From DASWJZ01 sp963761005 (GTDB lineage: Bacteria > Pseudomonadota > Alphaproteobacteria > Rhizobiales > Afifellaceae), in contig CAVXFK010000027.1 of the NCBI GenBank assembly GCA_963761005.1, forward strand, positions 930,001 to 994,000: 64,000 bases of DNA, in the 5' to 3' direction. This document shows, piece by piece, positions 1 to 8,704 of the stretch. The notes under the pieces are model-generated. The model was not told the DNA's origin and did no database searches. It saw nothing but the letters and a program-made list of their open reading frames with translations. A program made the position numbers and the translations under genes. The first letter of the stretch is position 1; each line of letters opens with the position of its first letter.

Positions 1-346
1 CCATCACCGTGTCGGTGAAGAGCTCCATGCCGCAATTCGTGTGGTGCACGACGAACCATTCGCGCGTTGCGAGGAGCTTGTGCGAGATGACGAGGGAGCG
101 GATGGCATCGTCGGATGCGCGCCCCCCGGCGTTGCGGATGACGTGCGCGTCGCCCTCCGCGAGGCCGGCATATTTTGCCGGGTCGAGCCGCGCGTCCATG
201 CAGGTCAGGATGGCGAAGCGGCGCGCGGGCGGGATCGTGAGCTTACCCTTGTCGCCGAAATCGGCGACGTACGCCTTGTTCGCCTTCAGGACCTCTTCGT
301 AGACCTTGCTGGGTTTCCCCGCCGACTTTGCCGGGCTCTTGGCCAT
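1..346 (-). CDS. Beta-carbonic anhydrase (3' end outside window)
   Basis: Predicted to interconvert CO2 and bicarbonate in the cytoplasm using a catalytic zinc. Reading from the ATG at 346 leftwards, the protein contains CMDARLDP (zinc Cys and the Asp/Arg dyad) near residue 48 and HTNCGMELF (zinc His and Cys) near residue 104, the signature of beta-class enzymes. A purine-rich ribosome site (AAGGAGAG) lies 5-12 bases upstream of the ATG, which fixes the start. About 115 residues are present. The family is usually 160-230 residues, so the C-terminal part lies beyond the left edge. The neighbour at 466-1017 is on the same strand upstream, with a 119-base gap. The family call is firm; the physiological role (carboxylation supply, pH) is not visible. 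Confidence 0.9.
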   Translation of the reverse strand, partial: MAKSPAKSAGKPSKVYEEVLKANKAYVADFGDKGKLTIPPARRFAILTCMDARLDPAKYAGLAEGDAHVIRNAGGRASDDAIRSLVISHKLLATREWFVVHHTNCGMELFTDTVM

Positions 347-465
347 CGCCGCTCTCCTTGATCGCCGTCGCGCGAACGCATGTCCGCCGCGAGAGGAAGC
401 TAGCGCCGGGTTTCCGGCTGCGCGAGAGGAAGAATTGCCTTTGCGAAGGCCGAAAAGGAAAAAGA

Positions 466-1017
466 TCAGGCCCGAAGCAGGTCTTCAAGGTCGAGGCGCT
501 TCGTCACCATGGCGAGCGAGCCATCGGGATTCTTCGGCCATTCCGCGTTTGGCCGGTCGCGGTAGAGCTCGACCCCGTTCTGGTCGGGATCGCGCAGATA
601 GAGCGCCTCGCTGACGCCGTGATCGCTGGCGCCGTCGAGCTGGATGCCGGCCTTGATGAGCCGCCTCAGTGCATCGGCGAGCGCGGCGCGCGTCGGGTAG
701 AGGATTGCGACATGGTAGAGCCCGGTCGTGCCGCTCGGCGGCGGCGGACCGCCTTTGCTCTCCCATGTGTTGAGGCCGATGTGGTGGTGATAGCCGCCGG
801 CCGAGACGAAGGCGGCGCTGTCGCCGTAGCGCTGCATCAGCTCGAAGCCGAGCACGCCGCAATAAAATCCAAGCGCGCGTTCGATATCGGCGACTTTCAG
901 ATGCACATGTCCGACGCGCGTGCCGGGATCGATCGGCCGGTCGAGCGCGGTTTCCGCAATGCGGTTCTGGGTGGGCTTGTCGAGCATCTCTCGAATGTAT
1001 GCGCTCGCGTGAGCCAC
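466..1017 (-). CDS. VOC-family protein, extradiol-dioxygenase/glyoxalase-like
   Basis: Vicinal-oxygen-chelate fold protein of about 183 residues. It shows a possible 2-His-1-carboxylate metal site: the second His of GHVHLKVAD, the His of GLYHVAIL and the Glu of NGVELYRD. The order and spacing match catechol-2,3-dioxygenase-like (CatE type) proteins, but substrate cannot be told from sequence. The start is uncertain. The longest frame begins with GTG at 1017, with an AGGTGA-like site 13 bases upstream. An ATG at 987 would give 173 residues but has no well-placed ribosome site. The gene stands alone on the minus strand, back to back with the gene at 1138. It could equally be a glyoxalase-type isomerase or a resistance protein. 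Confidence 0.75.
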   Translation of the reverse strand: MAHASAYIREMLDKPTQNRIAETALDRPIDPGTRVGHVHLKVADIERALGFYCGVLGFELMQRYGDSAAFVSAGGYHHHIGLNTWESKGGPPPPSGTTGLYHVAILYPTRAALADALRRLIKAGIQLDGASDHGVSEALYLRDPDQNGVELYRDRPNAEWPKNPDGSLAMVTKRLDLEDLLRA

Positions 1018-1137
1018 CGCCAGTGGCGGTCACCTCAAGGAAACCACCTGCGTTTGAGCGCGCCCGCGCCGGGGAAGCGAAACTTAACGCTTCGCGGCTA
1101 GTAGCGTCGGGCCTTGGAGATCGCGGATGGCCCGATC

Positions 1138-3289
1138 ATGACCGTCGCCTCGGCGCCAGGCGAAAGCGCGCGTGAGGCGTCGGCCGCGACCGCCTTCGGC
1201 CTCGTCGCCACGTTCGGCGCGACGCTCTTCCTGAGCGCTTTCCTGCTCTTTGCGGTGCAGCCGCTCTTCGCCAAGCTGGTGCTCCCGCGCCTTGGCGGTG
1301 CGCCCGCCGTCTGGTCCGTCGCCATGGTCTTCTTCCAGGGCGCGCTTCTTGCCGGATACGCCTATGCGCACACGCTGATCCGTTTGGCCGGACGCTCCGG
1401 TCTCTTCATCCACGCCGCATTGATGGCGCTCGCCATCCTCTGGCTGCCGGTCGCGATCGCCTCCGGCTTCGAGGCGCCGCCGGCCGCGGGCCTCCCGCTT
1501 TGGGTGCTCGCGCTTTTCGCCGCGTCGCTCGGCGTGCCGCTCCTTGCCGTCAGTGCCAACGCGCCGCTGCTCCAGGCCTGGTTCGCGCGGACCGGGCATC
1601 CGCATGCGCGCGATCCCTACTTCCTCTACGGCGCGAGCAACATCGGCAGCCTGATCGCGCTTCTCTCCTACCCGGTTCTGGTCGAGCCCGAGCTGACATT
1701 GAAGGCGCAGTCGAAGTTCTGGTCGCTCGGCTATCTCGCGCTCTTCGCTGCGGTGCTCATCTGCGGCGCCGCAGCGTGGAAGGATCGGAGCGCCGCAGGT
1801 CCGGCCGTTCCCGCCGCAGACGAATTCGGCAAAGGTTGCGTGGCGTGAGCGGATCGAATGGGCAGGCTTCGCCTTCGTTCCGTCGGCACTTCTCATCGCC
1901 GTGACGGCGCATCTTTCGACGAACATCGCCGCCGCGCCGTTCCTCTGGGTCATGCCGCTCGCCGTCTTTCTCCTGAGCTTCGTCGTCACGTTCACGCGCC
2001 GCCCGCTGCTTCCTGCACGCGGTCTGCAGCTGATGCTTCCGGTCGTGCTGCCCGCGGCGATGGCGACGGTATCGTTTCCGGGCGTGCTCGGCGGGCTCCC
2101 CGGGATCGCAATCAACCTCCTCGCTCTCTTCGTCGTCGCCGTCGTCTGGAACGCGGAGCTCTTCGCGCGCCGCCCGGCGGCGTCGCGTCTTACCGACTTC
2201 TACCTCTCGATGTCGGCCGGGGGCGTGCTCGGCGGCGCCTTCACAAGCCTCGTCGCGCCGCTCGTCTTCTCCTCGGTCCTCGAATTCCCGCTTCTTCTCG
2301 GCGCGTCGATCCTCGCGATCCCCGAAATGCGGACGATGCTCTTTCGCCGCGCCAAGCCGCTGACGGCGATCGGCGGCGCATGCCTCGTCGTCCTCGTCGT
2401 CGCATTGTCGCCCGCGATCGAGCACCGCGAGCGGAACTTCTTCGGCGTCGTCTCGACAGAGATCGCACAGGACGGCCGCTTCCGCCTCCTGATGCACGGC
2501 ACGACGATCCACGGGGCGGAGAAGCTGGCCGACCTTGAAGCCGATATACCGGCCGGAGAGCGTCCCGAGCCGCTGACATACTACGCCGAGGGCGGTCCGC
2601 TCGCGTCGGGACTTGAGATCGCGCATCGCGTGAAAGGAGCGCTTTCGGTTGGCGTGGTCGGGCTCGGCACGGGAAGCCTCGCCTGTTATGCGAGGCCGCT
2701 CGACCGCTGGCGCTTCTTCGAGATCAACCCGGCGGTGATCCGGATCGCGCGCGACCCGCGCTACTTCAATTTCCTTTCAAGCTGCGCGCCCAGCGCTTCG
2801 ATCCTCGGCGGGGACGCGCGCCTGACGCTTCGGAACGAAGCGGATGGCACGTTCGACGTGCTCGTCATCGATGCCTTCTCCTCCGACGCCATCCCCGTGC
2901 ATCTGATCACGGCCGAAGCGCTGCGGCTCTACATGCGGAAGCTCCACCCGGGCGGCATTGTCCTTCTCCACATCTCCAACCGTTTCCTGGAGCTCGGCAG
3001 CGTCGTCGCCGCGACCGCCCGCGCCGAAGGACTGGCGGGCGCGCGCATGGATCAGGTGCGCCCGGAGCGCGAATATTCCGAGAGCTACAAGATGTCGTCT
3101 GAGGTGGTCGCGCTCGCGAAGAGCGCCGGCGCGCTTGCGCCGTTTGTCGCGGCGGGCTGGCAGACGCTTGTCAGCGACGGCAGCGTGCGGCCGTGGACGG
3201 ACGACTATTCGAATATCGTCGGCGCGATGCTCCGCATGCAAGGATTGACGCCGACGCCTAAGATCAGCCGCGCCGCTGTCTCGGAGTGA
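1138..3289 (+). pseudogene. Membrane-fused spermidine synthase-like protein, single frameshift
   Basis: Two frames together form one protein of about 716 residues. The first (1138-1848) encodes several hydrophobic helices. The second is open through 1901 to 3289, continues the membrane domain and ends in a soluble methyltransferase-like spermidine-synthase domain with GVVGLGTGSLACYA (nucleotide-binding glycine loop) and VIDAFSSDAIPVHL. Removing one G in the AAAGG at 1831-1835 joins them seamlessly (GKVAWRERIEW) and restores the frame; the span is 3n+1. Proteins with this membrane-plus-spermidine-synthase layout are widespread in alphaproteobacteria and usually of unknown substrate. ATG 1138 is chosen over an in-frame TTG at 1114. 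No other damage is seen, so this is either a sequence error or a fresh mutation. Confidence 0.75.
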
Positions 3290-3371
3290 TCGCGATCTCG
3301 CGTCACCCCCAGGGCGAACGCTACACAATCGTTAAAGGCGCTCGCGCAACCCGCATGTGCGGACCGTGACC

Positions 3372-4736
3372 CTAGCGCGGCTGCGGCCGACCTGCCGGCA
3401 TCGGCACGACGGAGGGAAGTGGAACTTCAACTGCCGCCGCGAGGGCGCCCGAGCGGACAAGCTCGGCGACGGCGCGGATGTCTTCATCGGCGAATGCGCC
3501 CGAATCCGTAGCATCAGGCGCTGCGTAGTGAACGAGGCGCAACGCGTCTGAAAGCCCCTCATCGGAGGGGGCGTCGTGGCGTACGGCCCGAAGAAGCTCA
3601 AGGGCGACGATCTTAGATGTTGCATCGACGAGGGGGCGAAGTCGCGCAATTCCGGCGGGGTCGAGGGCGGGCACGCCGGCCTGCTCTTTGATCGCATCCG
3701 CCAGCGCTTCCGCCTTGTCGGCTTCCGGCCCCGCGATCGCGTCGATCCGCGTCGCGACAAGTACGCTGAGCGCGCCAAGCGCCATGGCTATCAGATCGGC
3801 GGCAAGGGAGAGCGACGTCATGTCCGTGGCGCCGGAAACCACCTCCTCGCTTTGCCAAAGGACCAGCCGATCTTCCGAGACGCCATTTCCGGCGCGCTCA
3901 AGAAGCACCGCTGCCTGGCGCAGAAGATCGAGCGCAACGCCGGCGCGGAACACGGCGCTGGCGCAGGCGTTTGCGCCATCGCTGGCGGAGTCACTCTCTC
4001 CTTCCGTCGTGCTCGGCGGGGCGAGGGCGCGGAGCGCGGTGGCGACATCGAGCTGACCGCGCTGGCGGTGGAGCCGATGCGCGCTCGGGTGAAGCGCCGC
4101 GGCAGAATGATCGGCTGAAAGCGCGGAGAGCGCCGCGGCGACGAGCGCCGACTGGAGCACATGTTCGGCGGAAAAGAGAGCGCCGATCGTCGTGGCGAGC
4201 GTCAGCTCCGTTCCCGAAAGAAGCGCGCTTCGCTCACTGGGATTGAGCGAAAGCGGACGCATGTCCGCCTCGCGCAGAATTTCGGCCGCCGGGCGAACGT
4301 TGCCGTTGTCGAGGGCCTCGCCGGTACCGGTCAGCATGGCAAAGATGTGCGAGAGCGCCAGCCGGTCGCTGGTGCCTCCCTGAACGGCGGGGAGAACGTT
4401 ACGCTCAAGAAGCACGGCGAGCGCCTCGATGACCTCCCAGCGTACGCCGGAAACGCCTTGCGCAAGCGACGCAAGCTTCAGAGCCGAGAAGAGCCGCAGC
4501 TCGCCTTCAGGCAAAAGCGCGCCGCGCGCCTCGACAAGCTCGGCGACTGAGGGCGATTTCGCCGCCGGGCCGCGCGGCCGGCCATCGTCTTGCGAGAGGA
4601 TCGTCTCAAGCGCCGCTCGTCCCGCCTCGACGTCGACCCGCGCGTAGGGGTCGAGCGCAACCGTCGCGCCGGCATGGATCGCACGCCAGTCGGCGAGTGG
4701 CATGCGTCCGGGCCGAAGCACGATCTTGGCGCTCAC
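3372..4736 (-). CDS. Histidine/aromatic ammonia-lyase homologue without MIO tripeptide
   Basis: Homologue of histidine ammonia-lyase, about 454 residues from GTG 4736 (the family is near 510). The N-terminus (PGRMPLADWRAIHAGATVAL), the central LASLAQGVSGVRWEVIE and the late HPSAHRLHRQRGQ segments align with HutH. The segment that normally reads G-A-S-G-D, whose Ala-Ser-Gly cyclises to the MIO electrophile, here reads GGTSD (residues 120-124). The NTGFG loop expected after residue 50 is absent. Ordinary MIO lyase chemistry is therefore unlikely, and a binding or altered catalytic role is possible. The frame can be extended to ATG 4850, but the family N-terminus matches GTG 4736. The gene converges with the gene ending at 3289. 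No other hut genes are present. Confidence 0.65.
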   Translation of the reverse strand: MSAKIVLRPGRMPLADWRAIHAGATVALDPYARVDVEAGRAALETILSQDDGRPRGPAAKSPSVAELVEARGALLPEGELRLFSALKLASLAQGVSGVRWEVIEALAVLLERNVLPAVQGGTSDRLALSHIFAMLTGTGEALDNGNVRPAAEILREADMRPLSLNPSERSALLSGTELTLATTIGALFSAEHVLQSALVAAALSALSADHSAAALHPSAHRLHRQRGQLDVATALRALAPPSTTEGESDSASDGANACASAVFRAGVALDLLRQAAVLLERAGNGVSEDRLVLWQSEEVVSGATDMTSLSLAADLIAMALGALSVLVATRIDAIAGPEADKAEALADAIKEQAGVPALDPAGIARLRPLVDATSKIVALELLRAVRHDAPSDEGLSDALRLVHYAAPDATDSGAFADEDIRAVAELVRSGALAAAVEVPLPSVVPMPAGRPQPR

Positions 4737-4959
4737 GCCCACCCCCAAGTCGCCGCGCGCGGATAGTCCCGGCGCCGAATCCGTGCGCCTGGAGAGATCG
4801 AGGCCGCGGGCGCTCGGCGGTCGAGCCAAGCCCATTCGAGCATGGTCCACTCCTGCTCGGTCCGCCGCGGGAAACCATAACGCATTGCGAATGCGCGATG
4901 TCCACGCAAGTCGCCAGGTTTGGTTGACGCCGGCCGCAGCCGGCGATTCTGAGGGTCAG

Positions 4960-5850
4960 CTAGAGCGTCCGCGCGGCAAAATGCGCGCTCATCGAGGTCG
5001 CGGCGCCGGGAGCGAGGACTCTCAGGCCGTTCGCCTCCGGCGTCCCCGGCTTGCCAAACGCGTTGTTCGGGTGGGTGATCGGCTCGAAGCAGAAGATCGG
5101 GCAATCCTTGCCGAGCGAATAGAGGTGGTAGTAACGCGTGGCGGGGTCGGACTGCACGTCGACGGCGATGCCGCGATCCTTCCACGTGATACGGGCGCGG
5201 CTGTCCCAGCCGGCATAACCGTTGTCGACGAAATCGTCGGGGAGCGGGCGGGGCGCGTTGAAGCTCCACTTCTCCGGTATCGGCGCCGGCTCGGTCTTCG
5301 TGGGGAAGGTCGGGGGCTGTTCGAGCCACATGCCGGTCGCCTTGGCCTCGAGGATGACGCCTGGCGTGCGCACGAACCAGGGATGGTGGCCGAGCCCATA
5401 GGGAAGCGGCGTCTGCCCGAGGTGGCGGAGCGAGAGGTCCATGTGGAGGGTCGCGCCGACGAGCGAGAGCGTCTGCGTCGCCTCGTAGTCGAAGGGCGGG
5501 ATCGCGCGGCTCCGGAGGCGAAGGACCACGCGGTTGAGTTTCATCTCGACGAGATCCCATGGAGAGATCCAGCCGTCGCCGTGTATCGGCACAGGCTCAA
5601 GCGGGTCGTTCGGCTCGATCGGATAGAACTTGCCGCCGAAGGTGAAGCCGCCGCCGGATATCCGGTTGAACCAGGGAACCATGGGGCTTGAGGAGAGCGC
5701 CCGCGGATTCTCCAATTCACCGGTCCAGCGACGGAAGATCGGCAGCTTCTCTTCGCCCCGCTTCAGGTCGAAGGCGGTGATCGCTCCGCCAAGTCTCGGC
5801 ACGATCTCGACAAGCGCCTCGTCGGTCTCCATCGCGATCCGGTCGCTCAT
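4960..5850 (-). CDS. Aldose 1-epimerase (mutarotase) family protein
   Basis: Galactose-mutarotase-like beta-sandwich enzyme of 296 residues, predicted to interconvert alpha and beta anomers of a sugar in the cytoplasm. The family's catalytic residues are visible: the His of VPIHGDGW, the His pair of YGLGHHPWF and the Glu of CFEPITH, which acts as general base. A strong ribosome site (AAGGAGGG) precedes ATG 5850. It is transcribed divergently from gguC at 6041, and the shared 190-base gap holds a small palindrome. This places it with the sugar-acid genes to its right, where it would feed sugar anomers to a dehydrogenase. The exact sugar is unknown. Confidence 0.88.
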   Translation of the reverse strand: MSDRIAMETDEALVEIVPRLGGAITAFDLKRGEEKLPIFRRWTGELENPRALSSSPMVPWFNRISGGGFTFGGKFYPIEPNDPLEPVPIHGDGWISPWDLVEMKLNRVVLRLRSRAIPPFDYEATQTLSLVGATLHMDLSLRHLGQTPLPYGLGHHPWFVRTPGVILEAKATGMWLEQPPTFPTKTEPAPIPEKWSFNAPRPLPDDFVDNGYAGWDSRARITWKDRGIAVDVQSDPATRYYHLYSLGKDCPIFCFEPITHPNNAFGKPGTPEANGLRVLAPGAATSMSAHFAARTL

Positions 5851-5900
5851 GCTCCCTCCTTGCTCACTTCTCTTGACGCACGAATGGCCAGCCGAAATAG

Positions 5901-5912
5901 ATCATAGATGAT
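5901..5912. promoter_or_regulatory. Small palindrome in divergent promoter region
   Basis: ATCAT-AG-ATGAT is a perfect inverted repeat with a two-base centre, lying between the divergent aldose epimerase (start 5850) and gguC (start 6041). It sits in a locally AT-richer patch of a GC-rich genome, as operators often do. It could be a regulator site, perhaps for the GntR-type protein encoded at 18084-18839. That link is inference only. A related but gapped string (GATCAGATGAATC) occurs near 18906 upstream of that regulator. Confidence 0.25.
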
Positions 5913-6040
5913 ACGTAAGCGCATCCGGGCGGCGTGTTTCGCCACCGGATTTGCTCAACGGAAGATGACAGCCGCCACCGGTATCCGGAAGAAACGGATT
6001 TCTCAAAAAGGGCCGGCAGGCGCGCGAGCGGGGAGGGGAA

Positions 6041-7030
6041 ATGCGCCTCATTCAGTTTATTGGCTCGGGCGGAGCCCGGGCCGTTGCCGCAATCATGGGC
6101 GACAGCGCGCCGCGGGTCGTTCGCGGCGCCGCAAGCGTGCGCGATCTTGCGCTCGAGGCACATCGCGCCAAACAGCCGCTGCAGGCGACGGTGGGAGCGC
6201 ACAGCCTCGGCGAGGATGTGGACTACGACCGCCTCATCACGGAGAAGCGGCTACTCCTGCCGCTCGATCATCCGGAGCCGTCCCACATCGTCGTCGCGAT
6301 CACCGGCCTCACGCATCTTGGCAGCGCGCAGTCACGCGATTCCATGCACGCGAAGCTTGCAAGCGCCGACCTCACCAACTCCATGAAGATGTTCAAGCTC
6401 GGGATCGAGGGCGGCAAGCCGAGAAAGGGCGCAATCGGCGTGCAGCCCGAATGGGCCTACAAAGGCGACGGCTCGTGGCTCGTCGCGCCGGAGCAGCCGC
6501 TGGAGCTTCCGGGCTACGCGGAGGACGGGGGCGAGGAGGGCGAGGTCGTCGGTCTCTACGTGATCGGCGACGACGGCGCGGTGCTTCGCGCCGGCTTCGC
6601 CATCGGCAACGAATATTCCGACCACGTCATGGAGCGGCGGAACTACCTCTACCTCGCGCACTCGAAGCTCCGGCAATCGTCGTTCGGCCCGGAGCTTTTC
6701 GTCGGCGCGCTGCCGGACGAGGTGAAGGGCAGCGTGCGCATCCTGCGCGACGGCATCGAGGCCTGGAGGGGCGAGCTTCTCTCCGGCGAGGACAACATGT
6801 GCCACTCGATCGCCAATCTCGAACAGCACCACTTCAAATATGCCGGCTTCCGGCGGCCGGGCGACGTGCATGTCTACTACTATGGCGCGAGCGCACTTTC
6901 CTGCGCCGAGGGGTTTGCGACCAAGCCGGGCGACGTTTTCGAGGTCGATGTGCCGCTTTTCGGGCGGCCGCTTCGAAATCCGCTCGTTGCGGGAGAGCCC
7001 GATCGTCTTATATCGGTCGCGTCCCTCTGA
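6041..7030 (+). CDS. gguC: GguC/AraD1-family protein (FAH-like sugar-acid enzyme)
   Basis: A 329-residue protein of the GguC/AraD1 family, related to fumarylacetoacetate hydrolases. Members occur beside sugar ABC transporters and pentose/hexose oxidation genes and are thought to act on 2-keto-3-deoxy sugar acids. Recognisable stretches include ITGLTHLGSAQSRDSMH, MFKLGIEGG, GNEYSDHVMERRNYLYLAHS and GEDNMCHSIANLEQHHFKY. The last two contain the acidic and His residues expected for metal and substrate binding. GGGGAGGGGAA directly precedes the ATG. The next gene, a ketoglutarate semialdehyde dehydrogenase, starts 36 bases downstream, so together they resemble the end of the oxidative L-arabinose pathway. 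The family assignment is firm; the reaction is inferred. Confidence 0.85.
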   Translation: MRLIQFIGSGGARAVAAIMGDSAPRVVRGAASVRDLALEAHRAKQPLQATVGAHSLGEDVDYDRLITEKRLLLPLDHPEPSHIVVAITGLTHLGSAQSRDSMHAKLASADLTNSMKMFKLGIEGGKPRKGAIGVQPEWAYKGDGSWLVAPEQPLELPGYAEDGGEEGEVVGLYVIGDDGAVLRAGFAIGNEYSDHVMERRNYLYLAHSKLRQSSFGPELFVGALPDEVKGSVRILRDGIEAWRGELLSGEDNMCHSIANLEQHHFKYAGFRRPGDVHVYYYGASALSCAEGFATKPGDVFEVDVPLFGRPLRNPLVAGEPDRLISVASL

Positions 7031-7065
7031 AATCTCCCATCCCAATCAGCTCTGCGAGGCCCGCA

Positions 7066-8508
7066 ATGACCGATCTCCATCGCAATCTCATCGCCGGCGA
7101 ATGGATCGAGAGCGAAGACGCGACCGACGACATCAACCCGTCCAATACCGACGAGGTGGTTGGGCGCTATGCACGCGGCTCCAAGGCCGACGCGGAGCGC
7201 GCGATCGCCGCGGCGAAGGCCGCGTTTCCCGCCTGGTCGCGCTCCGGCATCCAGCAGCGCTACGAGATCCTGAAGAAGGCGTCGGATGAGATCCTGGCGC
7301 GCAAGGAGGAGCTCGGTCGGCTTCTGTCCCGCGAGGAGGGGAAGACGCTTGCCGAGGGGATCGGCGAGACGGTGCGCGCCGGCCAGATCTTTGCGTTCTT
7401 CGCTGGCGAGGCGCTGCGGCTTGCAGGCGAGATCGTGCCGAGCGTCAGGCCGGGCGTCGAAGTGATGATCGAGCGCGAGCCGGCCGGCGTCGTCGGGCTG
7501 ATCACGCCGTGGAATTTCCCGATCGCGATCCCAGCGTGGAAGCTCGCGCCGGCGCTCGCCTTCGGCAACACGGTGGTCATGAAGCCCGCCGACCTGGTGC
7601 CGGGTTGTGCCTGGGCGCTCGCCGACATCCTCGATCGCGCCGGCCTGCCGAAAGGCGTCCTGAACCTCATCATGGGGAGAGGATCGGTCGTCGGTCAGGC
7701 GATCCTCGACAGCCCCGACGTGAACGCCATCTCCTTCACCGGCTCGATCGAGACGGGAAAGCGCGTTGCGAAAGCTTCGGCGGAGCATCTTCGCCGCTTC
7801 CAGCTCGAGATGGGCGGCAAGAATCCGCTCGTCGTCCTCGACGACGCCGATTTGAAGACGGCGGTCGAAAGCGCCGCGAACGGTGCCTTCTTCTCCACCG
7901 GCCAACGCTGCACGGCCTCATCGCGCCTGATCGTCGCGGAAGGCATCCACGACCGCTTCGTCGACGCGCTGATTGAGCGCATGAAGGGTCTGAACGTCGA
8001 CGACGCCGTGAAGCAAGGCACGCATATCGGTCCTGTGGTCGATGCCACTCAGTTGAAACAGGACCAGGATTACATCGAGATCGGCCGCAAGGAAGGCGCC
8101 AAGCTCGCCTGGGGTGGCGAGCGGCTGAACCGCGCAACGCCAGGCTTCTACCTGCAGCCGGCGCTCCTGACGGAGACGAACAACGCAATGCGCGTCAACC
8201 GCGAGGAAATTTTCGGGCCCGTGGCAACGGTCATTCGCGTGAAGAACTACGACGAGGCGCTCGCCGTCGCGAACGATACACCTTTCGGGCTGACCTCCGG
8301 AATCTGCACCACAAGCCTCAAGCACGCCACGCACTTCCGCAAGAACAGCGAGGCCGGGATGGTGATGGTCAACCTGCCGACGGCGGGAGTCGACTATCAC
8401 GTCCCCTTCGGCGGCCGCAAAGGCTCATCCTACGGCACACGCGAGCAGGGCCGCTACGCGATCGAGTTCTATACGATCGTGAAGACGACGTACGAGCTCG
8501 CGGGGTGA
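7066..8508 (+). CDS. Aldehyde dehydrogenase, likely 2-ketoglutarate semialdehyde dehydrogenase
   Basis: NAD(P)+-dependent aldehyde dehydrogenase of 480 residues. It carries the family signatures ITPWNFPIAIPAWK, SFTGSIETGKR (cofactor glycine), LEMGGKNP (catalytic Glu) and GQRCTASSR (catalytic Cys). The C-terminal GVDYHVPFGGRKGSSYG resembles 2,5-dioxopentanoate (ketoglutarate semialdehyde) dehydrogenases rather than betaine aldehyde dehydrogenases. The expected reaction oxidises 2-ketoglutarate semialdehyde to 2-ketoglutarate, the last step of L-arabinose, D-xylose or glucarate oxidation. The frame is open far upstream, but ATG 7066 after GCGAGG, 36 bases past gguC, is the sensible start. The pairing with gguC supports the pentose role. 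A 196-base repeat-containing gap follows. Confidence 0.88.
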   Translation: MTDLHRNLIAGEWIESEDATDDINPSNTDEVVGRYARGSKADAERAIAAAKAAFPAWSRSGIQQRYEILKKASDEILARKEELGRLLSREEGKTLAEGIGETVRAGQIFAFFAGEALRLAGEIVPSVRPGVEVMIEREPAGVVGLITPWNFPIAIPAWKLAPALAFGNTVVMKPADLVPGCAWALADILDRAGLPKGVLNLIMGRGSVVGQAILDSPDVNAISFTGSIETGKRVAKASAEHLRRFQLEMGGKNPLVVLDDADLKTAVESAANGAFFSTGQRCTASSRLIVAEGIHDRFVDALIERMKGLNVDDAVKQGTHIGPVVDATQLKQDQDYIEIGRKEGAKLAWGGERLNRATPGFYLQPALLTETNNAMRVNREEIFGPVATVIRVKNYDEALAVANDTPFGLTSGICTTSLKHATHFRKNSEAGMVMVNLPTAGVDYHVPFGGRKGSSYGTREQGRYAIEFYTIVKTTYELAG

Positions 8509-8538
8509 GGCTGGCAAGGAGCCGATGACGAACTCCGA

Positions 8539-8672
8539 CCTCATCCTGAGGCGCAATGCCGGTGTAGCCGGCACTGCCTCGAAGGAGACTCCGAAGAGCA
8601 CTGGAATAGTCGGCGTGCGTGTTTCGAGACTCCGTCCTTCGACAAGCACAGGACGGAGCACCGCAGCATGAG
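8539..8672. repeat. Intergenic palindromic repeat element
   Basis: The gap between the aldehyde dehydrogenase and dgoK contains CCTCATCCTGAGG (8539-8551), which is close to self-complementary. It is followed by a perfect 8-bp hairpin, TCCGTCCT (8631-8638) with AGGACGGA (8650-8657), and then CAGCATGAGGGC. Wording of the type CTCATCCTGAGG ... CTTCGA ... CAGCATGAGG is what I recall from small dispersed intergenic repeats of Hyphomicrobiales. CAGCATGAGGG also recurs at about 42673. It may form structured RNA between the two transcripts. Confidence 0.5.
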
Positions 8673-8704
8673 GGCCTTTGGTTGCCTGCATCGCGTTTGC
8701 GCCG

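Noticed and set aside
4733..4885. A 50-residue frame on the minus strand whose stop overlaps the lyase-homologue GTG in GTGA
   Set aside because: There is no ribosome site before its ATG, the composition is Arg/Ala/Trp-rich with no recognisable family, and the frame is an open shadow continuing from the epimerase gene. The overlap may be chance.
5908..7065. Long open frame continuing upstream of the aldehyde dehydrogenase
   Set aside because: It overlaps gguC completely, is arginine-rich shadow sequence and has no family match. The dehydrogenase begins at ATG 7066.
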